DNA of 64,000 nucleotides from Cannabis sativa (taxonomy: Eukaryota; Streptophyta; Magnoliopsida; Rosales; Cannabaceae). Below the pieces are notes generated by a model. That model saw only the letters and a list, made by a program, of their open reading frames with translations. It made no database searches and was not told where the DNA came from. Made by a program: the position numbers and the translations under genes. Location of the stretch: contig NC_083602.1 in the NCBI RefSeq assembly GCF_029168945.1, positions 1,550,001-1,614,000 on the forward strand, given 5' to 3'. Below, piece by piece: positions 1 to 11,170 of the stretch (position 1 is the first letter of the stretch; the number at the start of each line of letters is the position of its first letter).

Positions 1-987
1 ATTGTACTAGTACTAATTCCTTTAGTTTTCCATTTTTGAAAATTTTGTCATTGGGATATGTTCGCCAATCTCATGCTGCAAAGGAGGATTTGGTACTTAA
101 GCTTTTGTTGGGTTGTCCTTCTCTTGAGGATTTGAGGTTATATGGTTATGAGTTCTTAGCTGTTGATAATCGGGTTCGATTACAAAGTTTAAGCCTTAAG
201 TCCTTGGAATTGTTGTTTGATTCTGTACGGACTATGTGCAGATTACAAGTTGAAACTGTAAATCTTGAATCTTTGGAGCTAAGTTATGATCTAAAATTAA
301 TTGACAGTGTATGATTCTTGTCCTGACAAGTTAGAAGTTTTAATTACAAGTATTCCTCTTCTTGAGAATTTGACTTTGGTCTACTATGATCGATATATGA
401 GGCACATAAGAATCTCGAGTCAACACTTGAAAAGTTTCTTGTTTCGAAATGAGAATCTGGATCTCGAAAATTCATGTAGCATGAGCGTTGCAATTGAATC
501 TGCTCCTGAACTAGAATATGTTTGTTATGAAGGTAATATCAATTTTTGTATATCACTGGAGTTGTCTGATTCATTGAATGGAAAATTTGTAATTCTTGAG
601 GATGATCTTGAGGAGAGAAACTATGACACAAATTGGTTTAATGGTATGGGAAATTTTCTTAAGAATCTCAATTGCTCTTGGAATATGCTAACCCTTCATG
701 TACACTCTTGTGAGGTATGCTCATTACCTGTATTACATTATTTGAAGTTCATATTACTGATATATTTATGTTTTTATAAATCATTATATATACATATGTG
801 TGTGTGTGTGAAGGCTCTCATCTGGCCAGAAGATTTGAAGAACAAATGTCCTTATCCGTTGCTTAATTGGAAGCATCTCCGAGTTATTACTAATCAAAAA
901 CCAAAGAGAGAGTCTGACTTTAAAGATGCCTTGATGTGTATACCTTCTTTAGAAACTCTATCGATCAATGGAAAGAACATACTTTAG
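1..987 (+). pseudogene. F-box/LRR/FBD gene, 3' part, probably broken
   Basis: This is the 3' part of an F-box/LRR/FBD gene whose 5' part lies left of the window. The leucine-rich region is open from base 3 to about 312 (it includes a GCPSLEDLRL-type motif), then the frame changes to the one open from 301 to 987. Compared with the intact genes at 8.5 and 14.7 kb, roughly 15-20 codons covering the conserved 'NLSSCKKI' segment are missing at the switch, so a deletion with frameshift is the simplest reading. The last intron is recognisable at 715-813 (GTATGC...AAG) and the second exon at 814-987 starts A-L-I-W-P-E and ends at TAG. The intron is 99 bp with no stop, so retention would preserve frame. 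An unrecognised intron near 300 is an alternative to the deletion. Confidence 0.75.
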
Positions 988-2533
988 TTATTGCAGATTA
1001 TGATCCTGAAAGATAGATTTGAAGGAGTAGTTGTTGTGGATTTCACCATCTTTAGATACTTATCTATTAATGAAAAGTATATATATTTTGGGTTGTTTTG
1101 CAATCTTGTAACTGTGGATTATGAGTTGGGATATGACTGTTATTATCTCTTTTCATTTTGCTAAATGATATTGTAATTTGGAACCCTTTTTGTGGTGAAC
1201 TCATTTCTCTTCTGCTAAGCCCTATCATGCAATAACAGCAAATCGAAATTGGAGTAGTTTTGACACATTTGAATCATTGCATTTTCTCTGTTTTATTTGG
1301 TTCAAAATGTCAATGATCAATGGTATTTATTATTTTGTGTATTGCTTTTCCTCTGTTTTGAGTGGTGAAAATAGTTTTTAAGTGATGTTAATTTGAAACT
1401 AAGTGCATTTGGGGCATACAACATTCATTACCATTACTCAAACCAGACCAGCTCATAGGGTTTTACGACTCCTCGTTACATATCTTATATATGACATTTT
1501 ATTTTGAGACCTAATTTTTATTTTGAGACAACTATTGTTTGGTAATTATAGTTATATATAAATTAGAGGTACAAGGGGCACTTGCGAGCCTCTCTTCACT
1601 TGTGTCACCAAAATTACTTTACTGTTTAAATTAATTTCACACGTGTGTTTACAGTCTCTCTTCACTTGGTTAAAACTTAAAATTAAGAGTATTTATCAAA
1701 CCGTTTACACTGCACCGCATAGAAAATACAATTTGAAAAAGCATTAAATCAGCATTATCAATTAAAGGAGATGCTTTATGTTTCACTTGAAAAAACATCA
1801 CTTCTACTGTGGCCATGAGTTAGTTCTTAAAATTTGTTCCTGATCAGTGATGAAGAAAAATGTGCTTATCAGCCAGCAGCAATCGCAGTCTTGCTATGAC
1901 GAGATGACAATCCACAAAAGACATTAGAGTTGGCACGAGATACGATACATTACTCGAGAGACATGATGAGAGGAATGAAAGCAACTTCTTTGGCTAGCTA
2001 GTCACTCACAATGTTGTTCTATACCATTTAAAATAAGAGAAGAAAACTGAATGTTTCTTTCTCATACTTGGATTTTACTGGATTTATATATCAACATGCT
2101 TCAATCATAATCACAAAACAGATATAAAACTTTCATATAGAAATCGAAAGTCAAGAGCACACAAAACACAAAAAAAAACTAGAATGGATTTAATATCAAA
2201 AGGAGACCAATTTAAATTTGGACAGCCTTTAAAAAGACACCTTTTTCTTCCTTGTCTTATACTAAATACAGGGGAAATAATGTTTGTTAAGCCAGAAAGA
2301 GCATTTTCATGGATGAAATATCAACAGTTCAAACCACATTTCAGCTGTATAAATTAGTCATTAAAATGAAAAATGCAGTGATTTATTGTGTAGTTTCGAA
2401 ATAAATTCGAATCAAATACTGTTCTTTCTTTCTTTCTTTTTGCTGAATAACCTCAAAATGCATTAAATTTAAACTGAAGTCGAAATAGTAGTGATCACAT
2501 GAGGATTCACTTCTCAAAAGCTCAACAAACCAT
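988..2533. other. intergenic, no gene recognised
   Basis: AT-rich sequence downstream of the edge F-box copy. The first 200 bases resemble the 3' flanks of the other F-box copies. I see no coding homology and no clear element beyond short homopolymer and dinucleotide runs. Confidence 0.5.
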
Positions 2534-2614
2534 TTACAAACACGAAGCATTACTAGTTTCTACGAATCCCGACACAGATAGATTGAAAGAACAACAACAA
2601 GTCGAGTAAAAGGA

Positions 2615-2830
2615 AAAACTCCAAAGACAGAGATCGATGAGGAGAATGGCCTGAACCGGGACCAAGCAGTCTGACAACAAATCCCAGTCATAACCATCGA
2701 AATCCTTAGCCACCTTTGCACCCCAAGTGAGAGCTAACAGTTCACTGTGCACCACTGAACTGGTGCAGCCTGCCTCGTCCCTCACCACGACTCCAATAGC
2801 AGCCACTCCTTTGAAATACTGTTGTTGTAC
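2615..2830 (-). pseudogene. LINE RNase H-like domain fragment
   Basis: The minus-strand translation reads G-V-A-A-I-G-V-V-V-R-D-E-A-G, then H-S-E-L-L-A-L and later S-D-C-L. This is the order of motifs in the RNase H-like domain found at the end of plant non-LTR retrotransposon polyproteins and related domesticated sequences. The stretch between the first and second motif is too short, so an internal deletion is likely. There is no start, no reverse transcriptase next to it and no intact end. I infer a decayed fragment and not a gene. Confidence 0.6.
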
Positions 2831-3304
2831 AGTAACTCAATCCACTAATCAGATCAGACTATACAGAACATAACATTCATCACTTGAAACATAATTGCTC
2901 ACTTCCCAAATCCCCTGCCAACCAATACAGTACTCAATGATAATTGAGAATGAACTTGTTAACATATAGACAGAGAGAGAGCTATTAAAACATAAAACTA
3001 ACTCCATTTACTATTCTTACAATTATAGAATGTTTACAGTTTTCTCTTTTTCACCTTTTATTACGATGAACTATTTTTCACTTCTATTCTTATATTTTAG
3101 GAAGCGACAAAGGTCACCTCTACGAGCGAGCGACCTCCTCCCAGACTTATCGAAAATCTCTCACTTTGTTTCCCAGACATACTTCCTTCACTTGAATAAA
3201 TGATCTAGTTGTGAATTGCACTGCAAGTCTGTAAAAAGACTGGCAAAATGGTCACTCAGTACAGTTACATCTGATTTCCGATCACTGGAGAAAACCCATG
3301 ACGC
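2831..3304. other. 3' flank of the DUF2045 gene
   Basis: No coding homology. On the minus strand this lies immediately downstream of the stop codon at 3305 and probably holds the 3' UTR of the DUF2045/KIAA0930-like gene. Confidence 0.4.
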
Positions 3305-4855
3305 TTACAAGTTCACTGGAGGAGTTTCCTTGAACAAAAGATCATTTACAATGTGTTCCCAAGGTAATGATATGGACATTAAGCAGCATTTAAGAGGCAC
3401 CATCTCTTCATCCAAACTTGTGTGGGAAGCAGCAACAGCAGCAGCAGCAGCAGTTGCTGCTTTCCGAACAATTGAGCCAATCCCATATCCCCGTTTTGAA
3501 ATGACAGGCGAGAAAGGACCAGAAACAGCTACTTCAACTTCCCCTCGACCACCAGGACCTTTCATGTAGATTCGGTCTGATTTACCAGCAGGCGAACCGA
3601 ATGCTGCTAGAAGACTCCCAAACCGAGATTTGCTAGCGTAATATGCATCTCGAACCATTGGATAACTGACAAATCCCGAGAAAAGTGTAATCTTAGTATT
3701 TCCATTTCTGGTGTCAGAGGATCCACCGCAATCATTTTGCTCGTGCTCACTAGGAAATGCTGCACCACCCTGTGCATTCAGAAGTACACAGTAGCAATGG
3801 TCTAATTCTGTCAATACCACGGCATCAAAAGTAGAGTCAAAATCATCTATAGCAAAACAAATATCTGGATAGGCGGGTGTTGTCTCAACTTCCTTGTTTG
3901 AATCCAAATGAAAATTAACTCGGCTTGGAGATGCATAAACAGTCTTTACAACCTTATATACAGGAGGAGATAAGGGTGCATTTCTAGAGGCGGCTTGATA
4001 CTTCAGAAGATCTTGATGACTGCAAATAGCCACTGTGACAGAAAATGAAGTATGAGCAATCAAGTTCAAGTAAAATGAGCGTCTCCAGTCCACGCCGTCT
4101 ATAGCATTGTCACCAACCATGTCATCCAACTGGTTTGACACAAGTGCAGAATGTTATCTTGTAGCGAAACAAGTATTGAACATAACTGTTGTAAAAGCAT
4201 CTAATAAAACCCCCACATGAATGAAGACCAATCAATTAGAAAATTTCAAAAGAGTTGTTAAATCTTTTCACTAACAAAGTTGCTTTTACCTTAGGCCCCC
4301 ACCTGCGAACAAAGTAAGGTGAAGAAGAACCATCCTTTAAATCTTCACTAACACCATGCCCCTGAGAGTTCTGTCATGATGAGAATTCCCAATCAATTTC
4401 CCAGAAAAATAAACCCAAGAAAAGAAAAGAAAGAAAGTAAAGCATGGAAATTAAAAGACATACCAACTTTTTGACAAAAAACACAAGATCATCTTCCTTA
4501 TTAGACTCCTCCTTACCACCAAAAAAATAGAAATCCATCACATCATGCCAAAACCCAGAATCCAATTCAACATCATGATGTTCATCACCATCATGATCAT
4601 CAACTACAACAGTTTTCCCTAATAATTTCGAGTTTTTCTTCACAATACTCAGCAATTCACACCTACCAAATAAAGATCCGAAATTTAAAAACAAAAACCA
4701 AAATCCCAGAATATCCCCCCAATTGCATAAATCAAAATCAAATTTACTGTGCATGCAATCAAATGAAGAAAACCCCAAAAACCTAATTGATTAGCATAAG
4801 TATTAGATAAGGTGGGGCTGTACCTGGAAGGAATTTCGGCACCATTTCTGAGCAT
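3305..4855 (-). CDS. KIAA0930-homolog (DUF2045) protein
   Basis: This gene encodes a conserved eukaryotic protein of the DUF2045/KIAA0930 family; no biochemical function is established that I can name. I reconstruct four exons, complement of 3305-4129, 4290-4370, 4464-4662 and 4824-4855, all with GT-AG borders and consistent phase, giving 378 residues. The start is M-L-R-N-G-A-E-I-P-S-R. Recognisable family blocks are C-E-L-L-S-I-V-K-K, D-V-E-L-D-S-G-F-W-H-D-V, Y-F-V-R-R-W-G-P-K, and V-D-W-R-R-S-F-Y-L-N-L-I-A-H-T-S-F. The C-terminus runs through an alanine run to W-E-H-I-V-N-D-L-L-F-K and ends P-P-V-N-L. The ATG at 4855 is chosen because it opens the conserved N-terminus. The gene looks intact and is the only single-copy housekeeping-type gene in the left third of the window. 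Confidence 0.88.
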
Positions 4856-5219
4856 CTTCAATTCGTGGTGTGACCCAAAAAAATGTATGGAAATAGAGAT
4901 TTGGGGATTTGGGGTTTATGAGTAAAGAAGAGGGTTTCTCAATGAAGCAAAGAAATTCGAAGGAAGAAGAGCAAAGTGGCGCGAGTTCTCTGCGATCTGA
5001 GCGCCACGACTGTTACTTGTTTTGTTTTTTTACGACAGAGAGAGTGAACTACACCGCTCTAAATTAAAAGACAAACTAATATGTTATTAAGTATTAGACC
5101 ACAAAGTAAAATTTTACTTATTATTTTTACGATTTTTTTTTTATTTCATTTATAAAAAATACGATTTTTTTTATGTTGTATTTTTATTAATTTATTTTTT
5201 TTCTTAACAAAAAGAAAAA
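4856..5219. other. 5' flank of the DUF2045 gene
   Basis: Sequence upstream of the minus-strand start at 4855. The first 200 bases (4856-5060) are relatively GC-rich and probably contain the 5' UTR and promoter. Beyond 5060 it becomes AT-rich with poly-T runs. No TATA box is convincing. Confidence 0.35.
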
Positions 5220-5524
5220 TTTTATTTAAAAAGACCGAACAATACAAAGCAAATTGGGTTGGAACTGTAACTAGCCATAAACTGAACAGCTACCACCTAC
5301 TAATTAGATGTAAACATAACTATCTTTTGTCTTAACATTAGCGTAGTGTCCTCCTAACACTCTAGCTTTAATTTCTTTTTTAATAGACAGCACAGTTTTA
5401 CAAACAAGATCATAATATCAGCTATTTCTGTTAATCCACACACAATACAAAGTTGCAGCAGTAATTGCATTCAACACAGTTGCAGACAGGTCTGGTTTTT
5501 GTTGCCATTTCTTTTGCTGCAGAT

Positions 5525-6175
5525 CCTAAATGTTGCTCAGCCAATTCCGATTACCAACCCAACTTTCTATACTTTCAACCAACTTCTTGGTAAAGGTGCA
5601 TTCCATAAGCAAATGATTGTGAGATTCCTGGGCATTCTCACAAACCACACACAAGTTCGAGGGGATTGAAAAGAATCTGCTTAAGTGATCTCTGGTTAGG
5701 AGATGGTCATTGAAAATCTGCCAGTAAATAAATCGATGTTTTGGGACAATGAGCTTCTGCCAAACAATGACAGAATAGGGAGCTTTAACCGCCCCTATCA
5801 ACGTATTATAAAACCTGCTCACCGTAAATTTGCCTCCTTTCACAGCTTGATTCAATGTTTTCATGTTTGACAAATCTCTAATCTTCATTAACTTCTTTAA
5901 AATATCAACTCGAGTCGGCTTTCAAGTGGAAACGCCAAATATCATGCCCCTTCAGATAAATCGAATTGATCCACTTCACCCAAAGGTTGTCTTGCTTGCT
6001 AGATAACACCCATAAATGCTTAGCTATCATGGCCATGTTTCACTTTTTACCTTCACGGAACCCTATTCCTCCAAGTTGCTTAGGAAGGCAAACTTTTTTC
6101 CAAGAGGGGAGATGAAATTTGCTTCTATTACCACTCGAACCCCAAAGGAAATCTCTGCATCTTTTATCAATAGCA
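5525..6175 (-). mobile_element. LINE (non-LTR retrotransposon) 3' remnant
   Basis: The minus strand carries remains of the C-terminal part of a plant LINE polyprotein. Near 6125-6170 it reads R-D-F-L-W-G-S-S-G, the F-L-W-G motif that follows the reverse transcriptase domain. At 5526-5888 there is an open stretch with the reverse-transcriptase zinc-binding domain: V-W-Q-K-L-I-V-P-K-H-R, then C-V-V-C, then H-L-L-M-E-C. Frames are broken between the two parts, and the catalytic reverse transcriptase and endonuclease are absent. The element is dead. No target-site duplication could be placed. Confidence 0.8.
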
Positions 6176-6180
6176 AGTTA

Positions 6181-6460
6181 ATTCGTTGTTGATTATTTTG
6201 TTATTTTTTGTTGTTGTTTTGATGTTATTTTCATGTTACTTTTATGTAATTTTCGTATTATTTTTGTGTTGTTTTTATGAAAAACCGTAAAAATGTTAAA
6301 AAAAAATCTTTAAATGTAAAAATGTAATTTTTTTTATAAAAAATAGTGGCATATGTAATTATCCTTAGTTTACTGTTGTTTTATTAAAATGTAAAAATAA
6401 ATAAACGTAAAAGTATAATTTTTTTTAAAAAAAATACTACTTTGTGTAAATTTTTCACTA
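6181..6460. repeat. AT-rich dispersed repeat
   Basis: This stretch shares phrases such as 'CCGTAAAAATGT', runs of 'GTTATTTT' and 'AAAAATA' with other stretches at about 14270-14560, 25325-25565, 49100-49310 and 52740-53050, in both orientations. It looks like one family of short AT-rich elements, possibly non-autonomous DNA transposons. I could not define its ends. Confidence 0.35.
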
Positions 6461-6482
6461 TCAAATGGGATAGTACCCATTA

Positions 6483-6640
6483 GGGCTGTACATAAACTTT
6501 TGTACATCGCCCAACCCGAATAACCAACCTAAACCAAATCGAGATAATCCGACGAAAAATACAAACCGAAAAATCCGACAAAAATATAACCCGCCCAATC
6601 AACCCGAACTAACCCGAACAATTCGATTAAAAGAATTTTT
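6483..6640. mobile_element. hAT-like element end, truncated
   Basis: The sequence starts TTAGGGCTGTACATAAAC and continues into a run of 'AACCCGAA'-like phrases. The start resembles the terminal repeats of the better preserved hAT-like elements at 13591 and 18465 (TAGGGGTG, TAAGGGTG). No matching right end is visible, so this is a one-ended remnant. Confidence 0.4.
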
Positions 6641-6699
6641 TTATATATATATATTTATATGTTTTTATTATATATATTTCTATAAATGGAAAAGTCATA

Positions 6700-8483
6700 T
6701 TTTAGTTACTTTACAATATCAATGTAACTTTGTACTAATGAACTTGAGTAGTTTGCATAATAATGAGAGATATTCTTTTATTTTCTTGTGAATGAGTCTA
6801 CATTGTTGCAATTCTTACAAATTTACAATACCATAATCCCAAAAACTGTTGCTTTGGCAAAGCTAAAGAGAAACAACGAGTCAATAGTGTTGTGAAACTT
6901 ATGATAAGTTTGGTTTGAGTTCTGAATCAATTTTAGTTATCTATATTCAGTTATTGATTTTTCCATTATAATTATAGTTTTCTACTAGGTATTTGATGTA
7001 TTATGATCAGAATTTTGATCTGGGAATTTCATAATGTGATCAGAATTTATAATAAATGATTATTGTTTATTTCTGTGATCTAATCTCATGTTTATTTTGA
7101 TGGAGGTTTGTGTGTAACACTTTGTTTCTTAAGCTTAATTTCATTCATAAATTACTACTCTTTCTAAACTAACTTATCATAAAACAACTTTTAATTGAGG
7201 TTTTGGTGGTTTAATTAAGGTTTATTAACATAGCTGATAAGACATCATAACTTGAATTTGATGGAGTGGAGGTGTCTTCAACAGGAGACACCGAAATTCA
7301 TTGCACGAAATACACAAAAGAAAAAACAGCAGCAAAGTTTGGTACAACAGATCACACTTGTTCTTGCCCATTTTGCAATATTTTGAGCCACATAATTATT
7401 GATCGGCGATAAATTAAACACTGTGTTTTACAAAATAGAACATAATGATATGATGAACTTGATTTTGGTCAAAAACTTTTAGGGTCAGAAATAGAATAGA
7501 ATTCAAACCACAATTGTTAGAGTTAAGGAATAGGAAGTTTCAGGGTTAGAAAGACGAATTAGAGTTAGAATTAAAACTAGTTCGATCAAATTTGGGTTCA
7601 AGTTATCATTACGTTCAATTTTGGAAAACATAAGTTCCAAATTACCATTCAAAAGAGTAAAAATGTTAGCCGATAATTTTTGCAAAACATAGTTAAAATT
7701 GGTAATAATAGAAGTAAAAAGAACACTAAAAATTATCATTGAATTATTTATAGATATTTATGGTAAAATCTTGTGATCATTTGACATTGTTAAACATATA
7801 TTCTAATTAAAAAAGATAGTGGCGAGGCGATAGTCCATTCTATATTGGTCCTCTAAACTTCTACCTTCATTATAAAAATAATTATAAATTTTAACTAATT
7901 ATTTTTAGAAATATTTTTTTAATTCTAAAAATTAAAAAAAAAATTAAAAAAAAAGAAACTTATAGAAGATTAGTTATATACGTGACAACTAATTTTATGT
8001 TATATTTTATTAGCTCATATTTAATTATTTATTTAAAAACGAATTCATTAATTATAAAAAAAAATTGAAATTAAAAACGTGTAAATTTATTAAAAATTTT
8101 TAAATAGATCAATTAAAAATCTATAACAAAAAATCAAATTTAAACATTTGAAACTTAATTTTAAACAAAACGAAAGTAAAAATCATCATAAGAAAACCTA
8201 ATTTTTTTTTTCAATCAAATCCAAAATCATACCACTCTCTCATCAAAAAAAAAAAAAAGCATATTACTTCGTTCTAAATCTCAATCCTTTTGGGTTAAAG
8301 AAAAGGGCAAATTTGACTTGGAGATTTACTTTTGATCATTATGTAGGTATGCTCAAACTTACATTTTGGAATATTTTATTTTGTATTCCAAATTTAATTT
8401 TAGTGAGTTTTATTTTGATTATTTTGCTGTGTTGTTATACAGTTCATGTATATAATCCACCATGGTTTGATTTAATTCAATTT
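6700..8483. other. intergenic; F-box 3'-flank relic at its start
   Basis: Bases 6720-6840 resemble the 3' flank of the F-box copies (compare 'TTGTACTAATGA...AGTAGTTTGCATA' with 10180-10215 and 16555-16600), so a former F-box gene end may have stood here. The rest, up to the F-box gene at 8484, is AT-rich without recognisable coding potential. An open frame at 8313-8483 upstream of the F-box gene encodes a hydrophobic stretch with no similarity to the family and is probably 5' UTR. Confidence 0.4.
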
Positions 8484-10068
8484 ATGGTATGTAAGAGTGC
8501 TAAAACAACATCATTAATATCAATGGTGGGTGTTAATGATGATATTGATAATGATGACATAATTTCGAAACTACCCGATGATCTCATCCATCACATCCTA
8601 TCGTTTCTCCCAACTCGAGATGTGATTTTGACATGCCTTCTTTCAAAGCGTTGGAAACTCATATGGTATTCAGTCCCCGCACTCTTTTTTGCCAATAATA
8701 GTGATGATGATAATATTGATGATCTTGAAAAGTTTTACAATTATGTCAACGAATATTTGAAACACCGCAAAAAAGGCATGTATTTTATCGGCGATTCAAG
8801 CATAACTAGTTTTAAGTTTGAGATGCATCCTTCTTCTTATAGAAGGAAAGATGAACTCATAGATAAATGGTTAGCTTTCGCGATTGAGAATAATGTTAAG
8901 GAAATACATTTTAGTATGTACAATACCTTTTGGATGATTGGGGATCTCTATTACTTACCTAAAATAATTGACAAGGCAAAATATTTGACTATTTTGGAGT
9001 TAAAGGAGGTAAATTTGGATGCTTCTTGTTCATTTAGTTTTCCATCATTAAAAACTTTATCATTGAATGATGTTTGGAATGGTTATAATGCAAAAGATGA
9101 CGGTCTAGCTAAATTTTTGTTGGGTTGTCCTTCTCTTGAGAAATTGCGGTTACATGATTATGCTTTTTTAGATAAAAAATTTCAGTTTGTACAGAGTTCA
9201 ATCCTCAAGTTCATGGAATTTACTTTTGAAATGCTTTCGTTTTCGTATGCTTTACGAATTGAAGTTGACGCCATAAATCTTGAATCTTTGGTACTAAATG
9301 GCGTTCCCTTGGACAGAATAAATCTCTCTTCTTGCAAGAAAATTACAAGTCTTGCATTATTTGATTGTTATTGTAAGAAGAATCACCCATCATCACTAGA
9401 AATTCTCATTTCAAATCTTCCTCTACTTGAGAATTTGACTCTAAGCTACTTCAATCTATTACATTGGGAGTACATTGAATACCCGAGCCAACACATGAGA
9501 AGTTCCTCTAGAAAACCCTATGATGATGGAGTGATGAATGTTGTTACAATTAAACCAACTTCAAAATTAACATACTTTTGTTACGAAGGTAATATCAATT
9601 TTAGCATATCGGTGGAGTCATCTAATTCGTTGTATGGAAAAATTGTAATCCATGATAGGCCGCAGAAAGACTATGACACAAATTGGTTTATCGATATGAT
9701 AAATTTTCTTGTGAATCTCAAATGTTCTTGGAATATGGTGACATTGCATGTTAGCACCTATAAGGTATGTTTATGTTACATTATGTTTTTATTTCATTGG
9801 TTTGATTCTATGGTGTTATTTTAAGTTCTTACTTAATTTATATACAGTATTTAACATTGTTATGTTTTTATAAATCCTTGTACACGTTAAGGCTCTCATC
9901 TGGCCAGAAAACTTGAAGAACATATGTCGTTATCCCTTGTTGAATTGGAAGCATCTCGGAGTTATTACTAATTGTGATCCTGAAAAAGAGATAGAGTTGA
10001 AGGATGCCTTAATGTGGATTTCACCTTCTTTAGAATCGTTATCTATTAATGAAAAAGTCCTTTTTTAG
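8484..10068 (+). CDS. F-box/LRR/FBD protein
   Basis: Two exons, 8484-9764 and 9892-10068, with a 127-bp GT-AG intron in phase 0, encode about 485 residues. The F-box lies near residues 25-65 ([17 protein letters not shown], then L-S-K-R-W-K-L-I-W-Y-S). Leucine-rich segments follow (F-P-S-L-K-T-L-S-L, G-C-P-S-L-E-K-L-R-L, N-L-E-S-L-V-L, L-L-E-N-L-T-L). Exon 2 holds the FBD-type end, A-L-I-W-P-E-N-L-K-N to S-I-N-E-K-V-L-F. F-box proteins of this kind bind Skp1 through the F-box and a target through the LRRs in SCF ubiquitin ligases; the target here is unknown. The start is uncertain: ATG at 8484 or 8523 fits the relatives; an upstream in-frame ATG at 8349 would add an unrelated hydrophobic leader. 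No break is visible. Confidence 0.85.
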
Positions 10069-10289
10069 GTACTTTACATTGCTGTAAGTAACTGCTCATT
10101 TTGAATAGGGATATGACTTTTATTACCATTCTTTGCTAAATGGTACTTTAGTTCATTTATAATTAAGATTATGTTTAGTAGCTTTGTACTAATGACTTGA
10201 CTACTTTGCATACTATTGCAATTTTTACAACACCTTTCTATGTCATTAACTTGCTGATATATAAAGTTTTTAAATTTGCTGAATTGAAA

Positions 10290-10463
10290 CAATCTAAGGA
10301 TTGCTCTATTAAGTAGTTAGTTAGTTGCTTAGTTGTTCTTTGTAACAGAATATAGTTGTGAGCTTAGTCTAACTAACTCATCTCTCTACTTGTATATATA
10401 TGAGCTGAAGCTCTTCAATTGAATTCAATGAATCAGTTCTTTTTCATTTCTCAATATTCAACA
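10290..10463 (+). mobile_element. copia-type LTR, 3' end
   Basis: An LTR-like stretch with a TATATATA motif (about 10395) ends in CA at 10462-10463, directly followed by TGGCATCAGAG at 10464-10474. That is one base away from the initiator-Met-tRNA primer-binding site (TGGTATCAGAG) typical of plant Ty1/copia elements. The 5' border of the LTR is not resolved. Confidence 0.6.
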
Positions 10464-11170
10464 TGGCATCAGAGTAATTCTTTCGCTTCCGCCATTGTTG
10501 TCGATCTGTCTTCTCTCCTTTGTTTTCTCTTCTCAGCTTTGGCATCTTCATCAACTTCCACCTTCACTCTTGTTGTTTTCTCTTACAAAGTTTCAGTGAA
10601 TACTTGGATACTCATCAGAGGCCATCGACTCGAGCAATTCATCTCGAATACTCATTAGCCTCCAAGAAAATATCTCACTAAAGAGGATGAAGTTCGTCAC
10701 CAGAACAATCCTCAATTCACAGACTGGGAAGTACAAGATCAACTTTTGTACTCATGGTTGTTGTCCTCCATGTTCGATGGTGTCCTTACTCGAATTGTTG
10801 GTGCTGAAACATCAGCTCAAATAACCTTAGCTAAAATAGATCTTTATACCATTCAACTTCAAAATTGCAAGAATAGTTCTCTTTCTATCAATGAATACTT
10901 GCTTCGAATCAAGACTCTTGTGGATCGTCTTGGTTCTGTTGGCCACAAAATTTTCTCAAAATAACATGTTCAACAATCTTTAAAGTGCCCATAGTTTATG
11001 ATACATTTGTTATTTCTGTCAATTCTAGAAATGATGCATACTCTGTTGCTGAGATTGAAACATTACTTCTGTCTCAAGAACATAGAATGGTTACTCACAC
11101 TAAAGAACTTCTCGGAATATTTTACGGCTTCATAATTTGCTGTTACAATATATGCCAATTAGAATATTGA
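10464..11170 (+). mobile_element. copia gag fragment
   Basis: Downstream of the primer-binding site the three frames together give a copia-type gag N-terminal region: an N-x-Q-F-x-D-W-E-x-Q-D segment at about 10710-10745, then S-W-L-L-S-S-M, and then N-E-Y-L-L-R-I-K-T-L-V-D-R-L at 10890-10935. Stops and frameshifts interrupt it. No protease, integrase or reverse transcriptase follows, and no second LTR was found. This is a deleted, inactive copia element. Confidence 0.65.

Noticed and set aside
4374..4463. Extension of DUF2045 exon 2 into the following sequence
   Set aside because: It reads through a clear GTATGT donor and becomes a hydrophobic stretch unlike the family; splicing to 4370 restores the conserved sequence.
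8313..8483. N-terminal extension of the F-box protein at 8484
   Set aside because: The frame opens at a TTG codon, its translation is a hydrophobic stretch absent from every relative, and family members start just before the F-box.
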